DNA of 64,000 bases from assembly GCA_028688955.1 (NCBI GenBank), contig JAQTXD010000012.1:1-64000 (forward strand), given 5' to 3'. Shown here piece by piece: positions 56,114 through 64,000 of this stretch. The DNA is from Desulfuromonadaceae bacterium (GTDB lineage Bacteria; Desulfobacterota; Desulfuromonadia; Geobacterales; Pseudopelobacteraceae). Position 1 is the first letter of the stretch. The number at the start of each line of letters is the position of its first letter. The position numbers and the translations under genes are program-made. Under the pieces are notes generated by a model. It was not told where the DNA came from. It worked only from the letters and a program-made list of their open reading frames with translations, and did no database searches.

Positions 56114-58162
56114 GTGAACGATGTCCTTGATATTCTGGTAAATTTCGGTGGCGGCAAAGGTGGCGAGGCGTCCGGAACAGTGGTGCGTTTTTTGTTACCT
56201 GCATTTTTCTGGCTGGTACTGGCAGTCGTTGCCGCGAAAGAATGGCGGCGGGGCAGCAATCGAACAGATCTGTTCATTCTCCTGGCAGCTGCTTCCGGGG
56301 CCATGCGTGAACTGCTGATGTTTATGGCGGAGTATGGCAGCTATCGCGGTCATTTTTCATTCGACAGATTCTACCTCTTTTACCCACCGCTCGAGCATGC
56401 TGCCACCATGTTTGTCGGAATTTTTATCTGCTATGCATTTATGCATTATGGTTCGCGGGGGGAAACATATCAGAAAAGATTTATCGCTGTATCTTCATTC
56501 ATTACGCTTGTGATTTATGCGGTTACTGCCGTGGGATGGCCGGCTTATCTGTCAATTCACCCAAAATCTCCGTTTGCCCTGTACGGTGGCGATATGGCTT
56601 TCCGGGTTGCAGCAAGTCTGATCCTCGGCTTTGCACTGTCAGGGTTTGTTTTCGACAAGAACCGGGGCAGGCGGATTTCGATGCCGCTGGTATGCGGTGT
56701 CGGATTTCTGCTGCTTGATGAACTGCTGATGATTATAAATATTGCCACCTTAGAGCGGAACGTCGCCTTTTTTGCTCCGGTGCGCCACAATCTGCACATC
56801 TGGGCAATCCCGCTTTTTATTGCAACCTATTGGACAGAACTTGCCTTTGCCCGGACAGTGTTTGAACGTGCCTTGGAAGACAGCAGGGATAAACTTCAGG
56901 GACAGAAAGTAGAGCTGGAAACCATCGGCGGGATGCTGCGCGAGCAGATAGTGGAATACGAATCTGCCCAGGTTGAGTTACGCCACGCGAAGGGTGCCGC
57001 CGAAGCCTCCAGCAAGGCAAAATCAGAATTCCTTGCCATCATGAGCCACGAAATCCGTACCCCGATGAACGGCGTAATCGGTATGACAAGACTTCTGCTT
57101 GATTCCGGGCTGACCGATGAACAACGGGAATATGCCGAGATTGTCGGCAAGTGCGGCGAAAACCTGATGGGAATTATCAACGATATTCTTGACTATTCCA
57201 GGATTGAAGCGGGAAAGCTTAATATTGAGATCCTGGACTTTGATCTGAGGGCAATCCTTGAGGATATTGCCGATATGCTGGCGGTAAAAGCCGGGGAAGC
57301 CGGATTGGAACTGAGTTGCCGGATAGAACCGGGGGTGCCGCTTTGCCTGAAAGGTGATTCGGGACGTTTGCGGCAGGTCATTACCAACCTGGCCGCCAAC
57401 GCTCTCAAATTCACGCACGAAGGCGAGGTTGTCATCACTGCTGAGCTGAAATCTGAGCGGGATAGCATCGTGGAAATTCTTTTTGAAATCAGTGATACCG
57501 GTATCGGAATTCCTGAAAGCAAGCACGCTGTAATCTTTGAGTCGTTCACCCAGGTGGATGGCTCCACTACCCGCAAATATGGCGGCACCGGGCTCGGGTT
57601 GGCGATCTGCAAGCAGCTGACGGCGCTGATGGGGGGAGAGATCGGTGTACGGAGCGAGGAGGGGAAGGGGTCTACCTTCTGGTTTACTGCAAAATTTGAA
57701 AGGCAGACCGGTTCAACCCAGGTGTCCGGCGTGGCTCAATCACCAACGACGATCCAGACCTCCAAGACAGACAAAGGCAGTATACGAATTCTGCTTGTTG
57801 AAGATAACACCATTAACCAGAAGGTGGTTCAGAGCATTATCGGTAAACTGGGGTACACGGCGGATATAGCGGCCAATGGTATCGAAGCGGTTCAGGCGCT
57901 GGAGGTGGTACCGTATGACATCGTCCTGATGGATTGTAAAATGCCCGGGATGGATGGTTATGAAGCAACGGCTGTTATTCGCGATTCAGAGTCAAGAGTG
58001 TTAAATCATGCTGTTCCGGTTATTGCCCTGACCGCAAATACGATGAAGGGCGACAGGGAACGGTGCATTGCAGCGGGTATGAATGATTATCTGAGTAAAC
58101 CTGTGATACAAGAGGATATTCTGGAGATGCTTGAAAAATGGGGAAGCAAAAAATGTATTTAG
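56114..58162 (+). CDS. Hybrid sensor histidine kinase with seven-segment membrane sensor
   Basis: 682 residues. About seven hydrophobic segments fill residues 20-250 (for example FLLPAFFWLVLAVVAA, AATMFVGIFICYAFMHY and IWAIPLFIATYWTELAF). A coiled coil, HisKA with His312 (SHEIRTPMNG), HATPase (GTGLGLAICKQLTALMGG) and one receiver with Asp607 (LMDCKMPGMDG) follow. No Hpt domain. Start is GTG at 56114, with GGAGC five bases upstream. The membrane part matches no sensor I can name. A thioredoxin-like ferredoxin gene follows after 13 bases, so the two are probably one operon. Confidence 0.85.
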   Translation: MNDVLDILVNFGGGKGGEASGTVVRFLLPAFFWLVLAVVAAKEWRRGSNRTDLFILLAAASGAMRELLMFMAEYGSYRGHFSFDRFYLFYPPLEHAATMFVGIFICYAFMHYGSRGETYQKRFIAVSSFITLVIYAVTAVGWPAYLSIHPKSPFALYGGDMAFRVAASLILGFALSGFVFDKNRGRRISMPLVCGVGFLLLDELLMIINIATLERNVAFFAPVRHNLHIWAIPLFIATYWTELAFARTVFERALEDSRDKLQGQKVELETIGGMLREQIVEYESAQVELRHAKGAAEASSKAKSEFLAIMSHEIRTPMNGVIGMTRLLLDSGLTDEQREYAEIVGKCGENLMGIINDILDYSRIEAGKLNIEILDFDLRAILEDIADMLAVKAGEAGLELSCRIEPGVPLCLKGDSGRLRQVITNLAANALKFTHEGEVVITAELKSERDSIVEILFEISDTGIGIPESKHAVIFESFTQVDGSTTRKYGGTGLGLAICKQLTALMGGEIGVRSEEGKGSTFWFTAKFERQTGSTQVSGVAQSPTTIQTSKTDKGSIRILLVEDNTINQKVVQSIIGKLGYTADIAANGIEAVQALEVVPYDIVLMDCKMPGMDGYEATAVIRDSESRVLNHAVPVIALTANTMKGDRERCIAAGMNDYLSKPVIQEDILEMLEKWGSKKCI

Positions 58163-58175
58163 GAGCTATTTCATA

Positions 58176-58484
58176 ATGTCAAAACAAAACGAATCACCCT
58201 ACGTATCTCATGTTTTTGTCTGTACCAATGATCGTGGGGGAAAAAGCAGGTCGTGTTCAGACAATAACAGCCCGCTTATTAAATCAAAGCTGAAGGATGC
58301 TGTTAACGGGAATGGCTGGAAAGGAAAGGTCAGGGTAAGTACTTCAGGATGTATGGGGCTGTGTGCCAATGGTCCCAACGTGATGATATATCCTCAAAAG
58401 ATATGGTTTTCTGAGGTTTCCCCTGATGATGTGGATGAAATCGTGTCTGCCGTTAAACGTATCGTGGCGGATGACGAACCCTGA
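58176..58484 (+). CDS. Thioredoxin-like [2Fe-2S] ferredoxin
   Basis: 102 residues. Pattern of the thioredoxin-fold 2Fe-2S ferredoxins (Aquifex ferredoxin 4 type, NuoE-like): VFVCTNDRGGKSRSC with two Cys, and STSGCMGLCANGPNVMIYP with two more. These carry one [2Fe-2S] cluster and electrons at low potential. ATG behind TAGGAGC. It lies between a hybrid kinase and an exported protein in a close-packed run, which gives no clear partner. Confidence 0.85.
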   Translation: MSKQNESPYVSHVFVCTNDRGGKSRSCSDNNSPLIKSKLKDAVNGNGWKGKVRVSTSGCMGLCANGPNVMIYPQKIWFSEVSPDDVDEIVSAVKRIVADDEP

Positions 58485-58492
58485 AGGTTGAT

Positions 58493-58942
58493 ATGGCGGC
58501 ACTCCCCAGAACAGCAGGTCCGCTTCAGTACGTCTGTACGCTTCTCACAGCAGCCGTGATAATCGGTCTGGTCTGCCGTGCCACTGCGGAAGCAGAGCAA
58601 CCGAGGCGGACATCATCGGTCCATGCCGGCTTTCTCTACCCCGCAGGCGTGGATGTGGCAGGCTACACCGCCGAAGTTGGCCTGAGTGACCATTGGTACT
58701 GGTACTACACATTCGGCTTCCCCTCCCTCGCCGCCACCGGGTTTTCCTGCTATGCCGACTATGACGGTAACGGCCCTGTCGCCACTGCCGGGGTGGGTAT
58801 TGGCTCGGTCGCCTACGCCTCTGTTGTCTACCAGCTGCGGGTTGCAGACAATCAGTATCTCAAGCTGGGCGGGGGGTACACAACAGGCGTCGCCTACACA
58901 GGCCTCTACCCGGCGCTGTCGTACGAGATGCGTTTCAGGTAG
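58493..58942 (+). CDS. Exported protein, probably a small beta-barrel or lipocalin-like
   Basis: 149 residues behind the ferredoxin gene by eight bases. A hydrophobic N-terminal helix (about 10-33) with a possible signal cleavage after ATAEA precedes Gly/Tyr-rich beta strands: HAGFLYPAGVDVAGYTAEVGL, partly listed, DHWYWYYTFGFPS, GVGIGSVAYASVVYQLRV and a final strand SYEMRFR. The composition suits an outer-membrane or periplasmic beta protein. Function unknown. No strong ribosome site is visible, so the start is provisional. Confidence 0.6.
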   Translation: MAALPRTAGPLQYVCTLLTAAVIIGLVCRATAEAEQPRRTSSVHAGFLYPAGVDVAGYTAEVGLSDHWYWYYTFGFPSLAATGFSCYADYDGNGPVATAGVGIGSVAYASVVYQLRVADNQYLKLGGGYTTGVAYTGLYPALSYEMRFR

Positions 58943-59047
58943 GTGACGGCAGGTTTAAGTAAAACCGGACGTTATCCGTTGAGTACATAATCTGCATTGG
59001 TATGTCTGACTGGTTGTGCCGCAGCGGCTGTTTCCTTGACATGTCCC

Positions 59048-59719
59048 CTATTTCACCACCCCCGCCTGCAGGACATACGGATATATCATGTCGGTAATGA
59101 TCCGATACCCCTCGCCGAGCGGGTGTATGCCGTCGCTCTGGTTAAGGGCCGGATCACCGGCAACCCCCTGCAGGAAAAACGGGATCAGTATCAGATCATG
59201 CTGTTTCGCTAATGCGGGATAGATGGCGGCAAATTGTGAGGTGAATTCCTTCCCCATACTGGTAACCATGCGCATGCCTGCCAGAATCACCCGTACCTTG
59301 TTTTCCTTGAGAAGCCGAACTGTTTCAGCAATGTTTTTCTTCGTCACCTGGGGATCAATGCCGCGCAGTCCGTCATTGGCCCCGGTTTCGAGGATGACGA
59401 TGTCCGGCTTGAGCTTAAGCACCCAGTTAACCCGAGAGAGCGTGCCACTGCTCGTCTCGCCGCTGATTCCGGCGTTGATTACCTGCCAGTTGTACCCTGT
59501 CGACTGCAGTTTCTTTTCCAGTTGAGCCGGATAGGCGTCGGCGTCGTTGAGTCCATATCCGGCGGTGAGGCTGTCGCCGACGGCGACAATTGTACCTTTG
59601 TAGGCTGTCGGTACCTGCGGTGCCGGCGATGGCACACTCTGGGTGGCACTCCGCTCACACCCGCTCATCAGAAAGATTACTGCTACAGCCAGGGCAGTTA
59701 TCGGCATTGTTTTCAACAT
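59048..59719 (-). CDS. tesA: SGNH hydrolase, TesA-type arylesterase/lysophospholipase (lipoprotein)
   Basis: 223 residues. A lipoprotein signal with lipobox LMSGC (Cys at residue 20) makes it membrane-anchored. SGNH blocks: GDSLTAGYG (catalytic Ser), INAGISGETSSG, ETGANDGLRG and the C-terminal DGIHP with Asp and His. TesA family enzymes hydrolyse acyl esters and thioesters. ATG at 59719 after GGAG. It follows the FtsX-type permease gene on the same strand by 23 bases, the same partner set as tesA with ybbA-ybbP in Escherichia coli, where they are divergent. Confidence 0.9.
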   Translation of the reverse strand: MLKTMPITALAVAVIFLMSGCERSATQSVPSPAPQVPTAYKGTIVAVGDSLTAGYGLNDADAYPAQLEKKLQSTGYNWQVINAGISGETSSGTLSRVNWVLKLKPDIVILETGANDGLRGIDPQVTKKNIAETVRLLKENKVRVILAGMRMVTSMGKEFTSQFAAIYPALAKQHDLILIPFFLQGVAGDPALNQSDGIHPLGEGYRIITDMIYPYVLQAGVVK

Positions 59720-59742
59720 AATTTTTCTCCATACCAAGTGGT

Positions 59743-62238
59743 TTATTCATCGGTCTGCTCCCGCAGAAATGCCGCCGGTTTTACCTGAAGAATTGAGAAC
59801 GAGGCTCCAAGCCCGACGGCAATAACCAGCAGTGTTGTCGCGAGTACCATCAGCAGGCTTATGCCGGTAAACGGCAGCCAGGGCACATTCAGTGCGAAAC
59901 GGCAGATGGACCAGCTGGCCGATTGGGCGATAAACAGGGCATTCAGGGCGCTTGCCATTCCGAGGAAAAGATTCTCCAACCCGAAAAGCGCCAGAACAAA
60001 CCGTCCACGTGCACCGAGAATCGTGAAATAGACCGCCTCCCGAATGCGGGCGTAGCGCGTGGCAAAGACTGAACTGACAATGATGAGGGCTCCGGCGATC
60101 ACGCTGAAGAAGGTGAAAAAGCGGATGATGGTCGAAAGTTTCTCCATGATCCCGGCAAACAGGGCAGCCGTTTCCGTCAGGTTGATCACCGTCACGTTGG
60201 GGAACTTCGCCACGATCCGGTTCTGGAGCGGCGCTATTCGTTCCTTCTCCACCCGGAATGCGGCAAACAGGGTCTGGGGGGCGTCTTTAAGTGCCTGGTC
60301 CGGGAAGACAAAATAGAAGAAAGGCTGCAGCGTCTCTTTACTGCTCGTGCGAATGCTTGAGATCCGTGCGTCCATCGGAATGCCCTGAATGCGAAAGGTA
60401 ATGGTGTCACCGACCTGCATGTCCCGCATCTTCAGCACCGTATCCAGAACAGACACCTGCAGTCCACTCCAATCTTTCCGGAAAAGCGTGGTTCCGGATA
60501 TGATCTGCTCATTGTCCAGAAGCTGCTCCCGGTAGGTCAGGTTGAACTCCCGCCCCAGGTTGTCCTCCCGCTTTTGACGCTCCTGGTCCTGATTGACCGC
60601 ACCGTTGTTTATCGCGACGACGGTTCCTTTGACAACCGGGTAGAAGGTGGTCGCAGCACCCATCTCGTGTGCAAATGCAGCCTTCTGACCCGGTTGGATA
60701 TCAATGAAAAAGAGGTTGGGTGCCTTCGGAGGATAGGATGTGACGAAGGAACTGTTGAGGTTTTCCTCCACCAGAGTGATGCAGAAAATCACTGCCAGGG
60801 AAGCAGTAAGGGTAACCAGTGTTGAGCGGGTGGCATTACCCGGACGGAAGAGACCTTTCATCGCCTGACGCAGAACCAGATTACGCGGCCGCACTTTTTT
60901 GAGCAGGTACATGACCGTTTCGGCACAGAGCAGGGAGACAAAAATCAACAGGGCAACACCGATAACGAAATAGAGGCCGGTTTTTACTTCACGAATGCGC
61001 CAGAACACCATCACAAGCAGAAAGAGAAGAAGGAGGCATCCGGTAAACCAGGCCGGCCGGCTCTGAAAGCTGCTCTGTTCCTCATTGCTGAAAATGGCGC
61101 GTGGTTTCAATTCTCTAAGCCGATAGATCGGCAGGGCTGTGAAGAGGAGTACGACAATCAGCCCCAGGCTCAATCCTTCGGCGACGGCACCTCCGGAAAC
61201 CGATACCTCCACCGCAGCCGGGAGCAGCCCTTGAAACAGTTCCGGGAGTAACTTCTGCAGCAGAAAACTTGCCACAAGACCGCAGAGTGTCCCGATCAGG
61301 CCAAGAACAACGGCAAGCACGACGTACTGTCTGAGGATGTAGCGGTTTCCGGCCCCGAGCGCTTTCATGATGGCAACCGTCTGCCGCTGTTCTTTCAACA
61401 GGGCGGTGAGAGTGCTCTGAATGCCGATGCCTGCCAGGAGGAGGGTGAAGATACCGATCAGGTTGAGAAAGAAGATCAGGTTGTCGAAGAAGCGCTTTAC
61501 GCCGGACCCGGCTGTGCGGTACGTCTCAACCCGCTCCCGGTCCTTCTGTGCGGAACCACTCAATGCTGCGGCCAGACGGTCAATTTCTCCCTGGTCCCGG
61601 GTTTTGGCCAGAATGGAGTAATGTACTCTGCTGCCGGTGCCGACAAGTTCCAGTGAAGCAAGATCGGCCGCGGCTATGAAAATCCGCGGCCCGAGTGAAA
61701 ACAGATTAACCGGGCGATCCGGTTCGGCTGCCAGTACATCGCGGATTGTCATGGTTGCGCTGCCTATGCGGAGCCGGTCACCAACGTGCAGGTTAAGGCG
61801 GTCGAGGAGGTGCTGCTCGACAATGACATTCCCCGCTGTAAGCACATCCCGAAACGGTCGGCCTGATGAGAGGACGACGGTGCCGTAAAACGGGTAGCCC
61901 TGTTCAACAACCTTGAGATTGGAAAGCAGTGATGCGGAATTGTCATATGTCCGTACTACGGAGTAGAATTCATACGTCCGGGCGGTTTCAATCTCTGAAT
62001 GCCGCTCATGCTCGGCGACCGCCGCTGCAAGAGGCGACGAGATAGGGGAATGTGATCTTATAATGATGTCAGCGGCGTGCAACCCGCGGGCATCCCGCAG
62101 CAGTGAGGAGTGGACACTGCGGCTGAAGCTGCCCAGAGATACCAGAGTGACGACCGAAAGTGCGACGCAGAGTATAAAGAGGGCAGACTGACGCAACGCA
62201 CTGTGAATCTGGCGGAAAAGGAAACGGATGCTAGGCAT
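59743..62238 (-). CDS. ybbP: ABC transporter permease, YbbP/FtsX-type
   Basis: 831 residues with two FtsX/MacB-like permease halves and about ten membrane helices: a first helix at about 20-40, a soluble periplasmic part to about 250, helices near 255-480, a second soluble part and three C-terminal helices. The ATG at 62238 lies in the last codons of the ATPase gene (8-base overlap); an in-frame ATG at 62268 has no better ribosome site. Together with the ATPase at 62231-62911 it forms the YbbAP type of mechanotransmission ABC system acting on lipids or envelope proteins; substrate unknown. Confidence 0.88.
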   Translation of the reverse strand: MPSIRFLFRQIHSALRQSALFILCVALSVVTLVSLGSFSRSVHSSLLRDARGLHAADIIIRSHSPISSPLAAAVAEHERHSEIETARTYEFYSVVRTYDNSASLLSNLKVVEQGYPFYGTVVLSSGRPFRDVLTAGNVIVEQHLLDRLNLHVGDRLRIGSATMTIRDVLAAEPDRPVNLFSLGPRIFIAAADLASLELVGTGSRVHYSILAKTRDQGEIDRLAAALSGSAQKDRERVETYRTAGSGVKRFFDNLIFFLNLIGIFTLLLAGIGIQSTLTALLKEQRQTVAIMKALGAGNRYILRQYVVLAVVLGLIGTLCGLVASFLLQKLLPELFQGLLPAAVEVSVSGGAVAEGLSLGLIVVLLFTALPIYRLRELKPRAIFSNEEQSSFQSRPAWFTGCLLLLFLLVMVFWRIREVKTGLYFVIGVALLIFVSLLCAETVMYLLKKVRPRNLVLRQAMKGLFRPGNATRSTLVTLTASLAVIFCITLVEENLNSSFVTSYPPKAPNLFFIDIQPGQKAAFAHEMGAATTFYPVVKGTVVAINNGAVNQDQERQKREDNLGREFNLTYREQLLDNEQIISGTTLFRKDWSGLQVSVLDTVLKMRDMQVGDTITFRIQGIPMDARISSIRTSSKETLQPFFYFVFPDQALKDAPQTLFAAFRVEKERIAPLQNRIVAKFPNVTVINLTETAALFAGIMEKLSTIIRFFTFFSVIAGALIIVSSVFATRYARIREAVYFTILGARGRFVLALFGLENLFLGMASALNALFIAQSASWSICRFALNVPWLPFTGISLLMVLATTLLVIAVGLGASFSILQVKPAAFLREQTDE

Positions 62239-62911
62239 GGTAGTCGTGTGTGATGATCCTGCCATCACGAAGGGTGATAATCCGATCAGCAGTATGCGTG
62301 ATTTCCAGGCTGTGGGTGACGAGAATCAGCGTCGTCTGCCGCTCCCGGTGCAGTTCACGCAACAACTCCAGTACCCCCCTCCCGTTTGCCAGATCGAGAT
62401 TGCCGGTCGGTTCGTCGGCAAAGATAATAGCCGGTTCATTGATCAGTGCCCGGCAGATGGCGCAGCGTTGTTTTTCCCCCCCGGAGAGTTGATGGGGAAA
62501 GCTGGCGGCCCGGTTGGACAGCCCCACCCGTTCAAGAAGGTGCTCGGCTTTTTTTCGAGCACGAATGTCGCCGCGAAGTTCGGCGGGGAACATGATGTTT
62601 TCAAGAGCAGTGAGAGAAGGGATCAGGTGGAATGACTGAAAGACGAAGCCGAAAGTATGATTTCTGACCGGCGCAAGGTCGTCTTCGGAAAGTTCGGTAA
62701 TATCCCGTTCTCCGAGCAGGACCCTCCCGGTATCCGGACGGTCGAGCCCCGACAGGATGGAGAGAAGTGTTGATTTACCACTGCCGCTTTCTCCCGCTAT
62801 GACGAGGAATTCTCCCTGTGCAACTGCCAGTGAAACGGAATCGAGGACCGTTATTCCACGACCGTCGATGGTATATGATTTTGAAACCGCACGTGCTTCG
62901 ATGGCATGCAT
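62231..62911 (-). CDS. ybbA: ABC transporter ATPase, YbbA/LolD-type
   Basis: 226 residues. Walker A GESGSGKST, Q-loop in FVFQSFHLIPSLTA, ABC signature LSGGEKQR, Walker B IIFADEPTGNLD and the H-loop THSLEITHTAD are all present. Member of the MacB/LolD/FtsE subfamily. The ATG at 62911 has GGGAG seven bases upstream; earlier ATG codons at 62917 and 62932 fit less well. It overlaps the permease start, and lies just downstream of the amino-acid transporter ATPase gene on the same strand. Confidence 0.92.
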   Translation of the reverse strand: MHAIEARAVSKSYTIDGRGITVLDSVSLAVAQGEFLVIAGESGSGKSTLLSILSGLDRPDTGRVLLGERDITELSEDDLAPVRNHTFGFVFQSFHLIPSLTALENIMFPAELRGDIRARKKAEHLLERVGLSNRAASFPHQLSGGEKQRCAICRALINEPAIIFADEPTGNLDLANGRGVLELLRELHRERQTTLILVTHSLEITHTADRIITLRDGRIITHDYHA

Positions 62912-62937
62912 GTACATACTCCCGTTCTTCACCGGAA

Positions 62938-63669
62938 TCAGTAGCGGAGAACCTTGGCAAGGAAATTCACCAGCAGGGGATTTTGAGGAGCGCTGAACAG
63001 TTCCGTTGACCGTTCGTTCTCAAGCACCCGGCCTTCGGCTATAAACAGGCAATGGTCGGAAACGTGCCGGGCAAAACCCATATTGTGGGTTACAATAATC
63101 AGGTTACGCCCTTCTTTGCGCAGTTCGGCAATGAAGTCAAGCACCTCCGACGTCATCTCCGGATCAAGGGCGGATGTCGGTTCGTCGAAGATGAAAAAGC
63201 GCGGTTTGATGGCAATGGCACGGACAATCGCCACCCGCTGCTGTTGGCCGCCGGAAAGTTCTGCCGGTCGCCTTCCGGCATGATTTAAGAGCTGAAAACG
63301 CTCAAACAGCTCCACTGCCGTATCGCGTGCTGCAGTTGCCGAAAGGCCATGAACCTTGACCAGAGGCAGGACGACGTTTTCCAGAGCGGTAAGATGGGGA
63401 AACAGGTTGTACGCCTGAAAGACTGTACCGATACTGCGGCGATGGGACAAGAGCGCATCCTCGGAAAAACCGATCTCCCGGTCGTCGATGCGCAGACTTC
63501 CCGTATCCGGAATTTCAAGTCCGGATATGATTCTCAACAGAGTTGTCTTGCCGCCCCCGGATGGGCCGATGATTGCCAGTGACTGGAACTCCGGTACCGA
63601 CAGCGTTACCTCATGAAGTGCCCGAAGCTCACCAAACTGTTTGCTGATATTACTGAGCTCAAGTTGCAT
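62938..63669 (-). CDS. Polar amino acid ABC transporter ATPase (GlnQ-like)
   Basis: 243 residues. Walker A GPSGGGKTT, Q-loop VFQAYNLFPHLTALENV, signature LSGGQQQR, Walker B FFIFDEPTSALDPEM and H-loop THNMGFARHVSDH, all typical of GlnQ/HisP-type ATPases. Its start overlaps the end of the permease gene by 11 bases. It powers uptake of a polar amino acid through that permease; the specificity cannot be told. Confidence 0.92.
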   Translation of the reverse strand: MQLELSNISKQFGELRALHEVTLSVPEFQSLAIIGPSGGGKTTLLRIISGLEIPDTGSLRIDDREIGFSEDALLSHRRSIGTVFQAYNLFPHLTALENVVLPLVKVHGLSATAARDTAVELFERFQLLNHAGRRPAELSGGQQQRVAIVRAIAIKPRFFIFDEPTSALDPEMTSEVLDFIAELRKEGRNLIIVTHNMGFARHVSDHCLFIAEGRVLENERSTELFSAPQNPLLVNFLAKVLRY

Positions 63670-64000
63670 AATAAAATTTCCGCTCCAGAAACCGACTGAT
63701 CAGGGATATGGGCAGAGTCAGCAGCAGGTAGCCGACCGCCAGGGGAAGGTAGCTTTCAAGGGTGCTGTAGGTGAAGGCGTTCACTTCCTGGGCGTTGAGT
63801 GTGAATTCGCTGACGGCAATGATCGAAAGCAGCGAAGAATCCTTGATAATTGAGGCAAACTGTCCGGTCAGTGGCGGAATGAGCTGACGAACCACCTGGG
63901 GAAAGATAACGTAGCGATAGGTCTGTCTCCGGGTCAGTCCGATGGCACGGGCCGATTCCAACTGGGAATCACGGATACTTTCAATGCCGGAACGTATCAT
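63659..64000 (-). CDS. Amino acid ABC transporter permease, C-terminal part (runs off the right edge)
   Basis: The last 113 residues of a HisM/GlnP-type permease. The ABC-ATPase contact loop is visible as ESARAIGLTRRQTYRYVIFP, followed by QLIPPLTGQFASIIKDSSLLS and a final membrane helix. The N-terminal helices lie beyond 64000. It is upstream of, and co-transcribed with, the GlnQ-like ATPase, and a substrate-binding protein gene is expected further right. Confidence 0.88.
   Translation of the reverse strand: MIRSGIESIRDSQLESARAIGLTRRQTYRYVIFPQVVRQLIPPLTGQFASIIKDSSLLSIIAVSEFTLNAQEVNAFTYSTLESYLPLAVGYLLLTLPISLISRFLERKFYYAT

Overview
The window looks like the chromosome of an anaerobic, metal-reducing-type deltaproteobacterium of the Geobacter / Pelobacter / Trichlorobacter group (Desulfuromonadia). 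This rests on gene content and sequence style: dense large hybrid histidine kinases, a chemoreceptor with a periplasmic c-type heme motif and a C-terminal zinc-binding (CZB) domain, a short Aquifex-type aconitase, a sixA-CHAD pair, stand-alone rubrerythrin-like proteins and many small Cys-containing proteins. No species is claimed.

Left accessory region (1 to about 6 kb). It opens with five short direct repeats and the 3' half of a tRNA-Gly(GCC), truncated exactly at the anticodon loop and followed by a terminator: the classic trace of a tyrosine-recombinase attachment site. Next come a Phd/PIN toxin-antitoxin pair, a HipA-like kinase with its HTH partner encoded downstream, a broken integrase, the C-terminal half of an AbiEii-type nucleotidyltransferase toxin, an amber-interrupted mini-gene, and a second, canonical hipBA operon on the minus strand. 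Related intergenic repeats border the first two toxin-antitoxin modules, so the region reads as a decaying island of TA cassettes. The N-terminal half of an AbiEii gene lies 33 kb away at 36.5 kb, next to a second TA-like pair (shortened RelE-type toxin plus intact antitoxin, 38.4-39.0 kb).

Metabolic and small-protein stretch (6-13.8 kb). A rubrerythrin-like diiron protein, several small Cys-containing or secreted proteins, an aconitase in which one canonical [4Fe-4S] Cys ligand is Ser, a cupredoxin-like protein, a DoxX protein and two gene ruins: a pyruvate-dehydrogenase E1-alpha/E3 fusion remnant and a frameshifted NmrA-type reductase.

Signalling block (13.8-36 kb). Four histidine kinases (three of them hybrids), a heme-type chemoreceptor, an HTH-PAS-PAS-PAS regulator, a PilZ-like protein, a secreted Cache-domain protein in tandem with a second chemoreceptor, and a free PAS protein. 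Interleaved are an AmmeMemoRadiSam-type radical SAM enzyme and a glycogen/alpha-glucan phosphorylase.

Right half (37-64 kb). SixA-CHAD, a row of small single genes (VIT1-like transporter, flavin/PPOX protein, AHSA1 protein, TMEM175-like channel, FmdB zinc ribbon), an outer-membrane protein behind a consensus promoter, a glycosyltransferase, a complete recC-recB-recD operon, a helical protein of unknown function, RsgA, another seven-segment membrane hybrid kinase with a thioredoxin-like ferredoxin behind it, the tesA/ybbP/ybbA module, and the start of an amino-acid ABC transporter operon that runs off the right edge.
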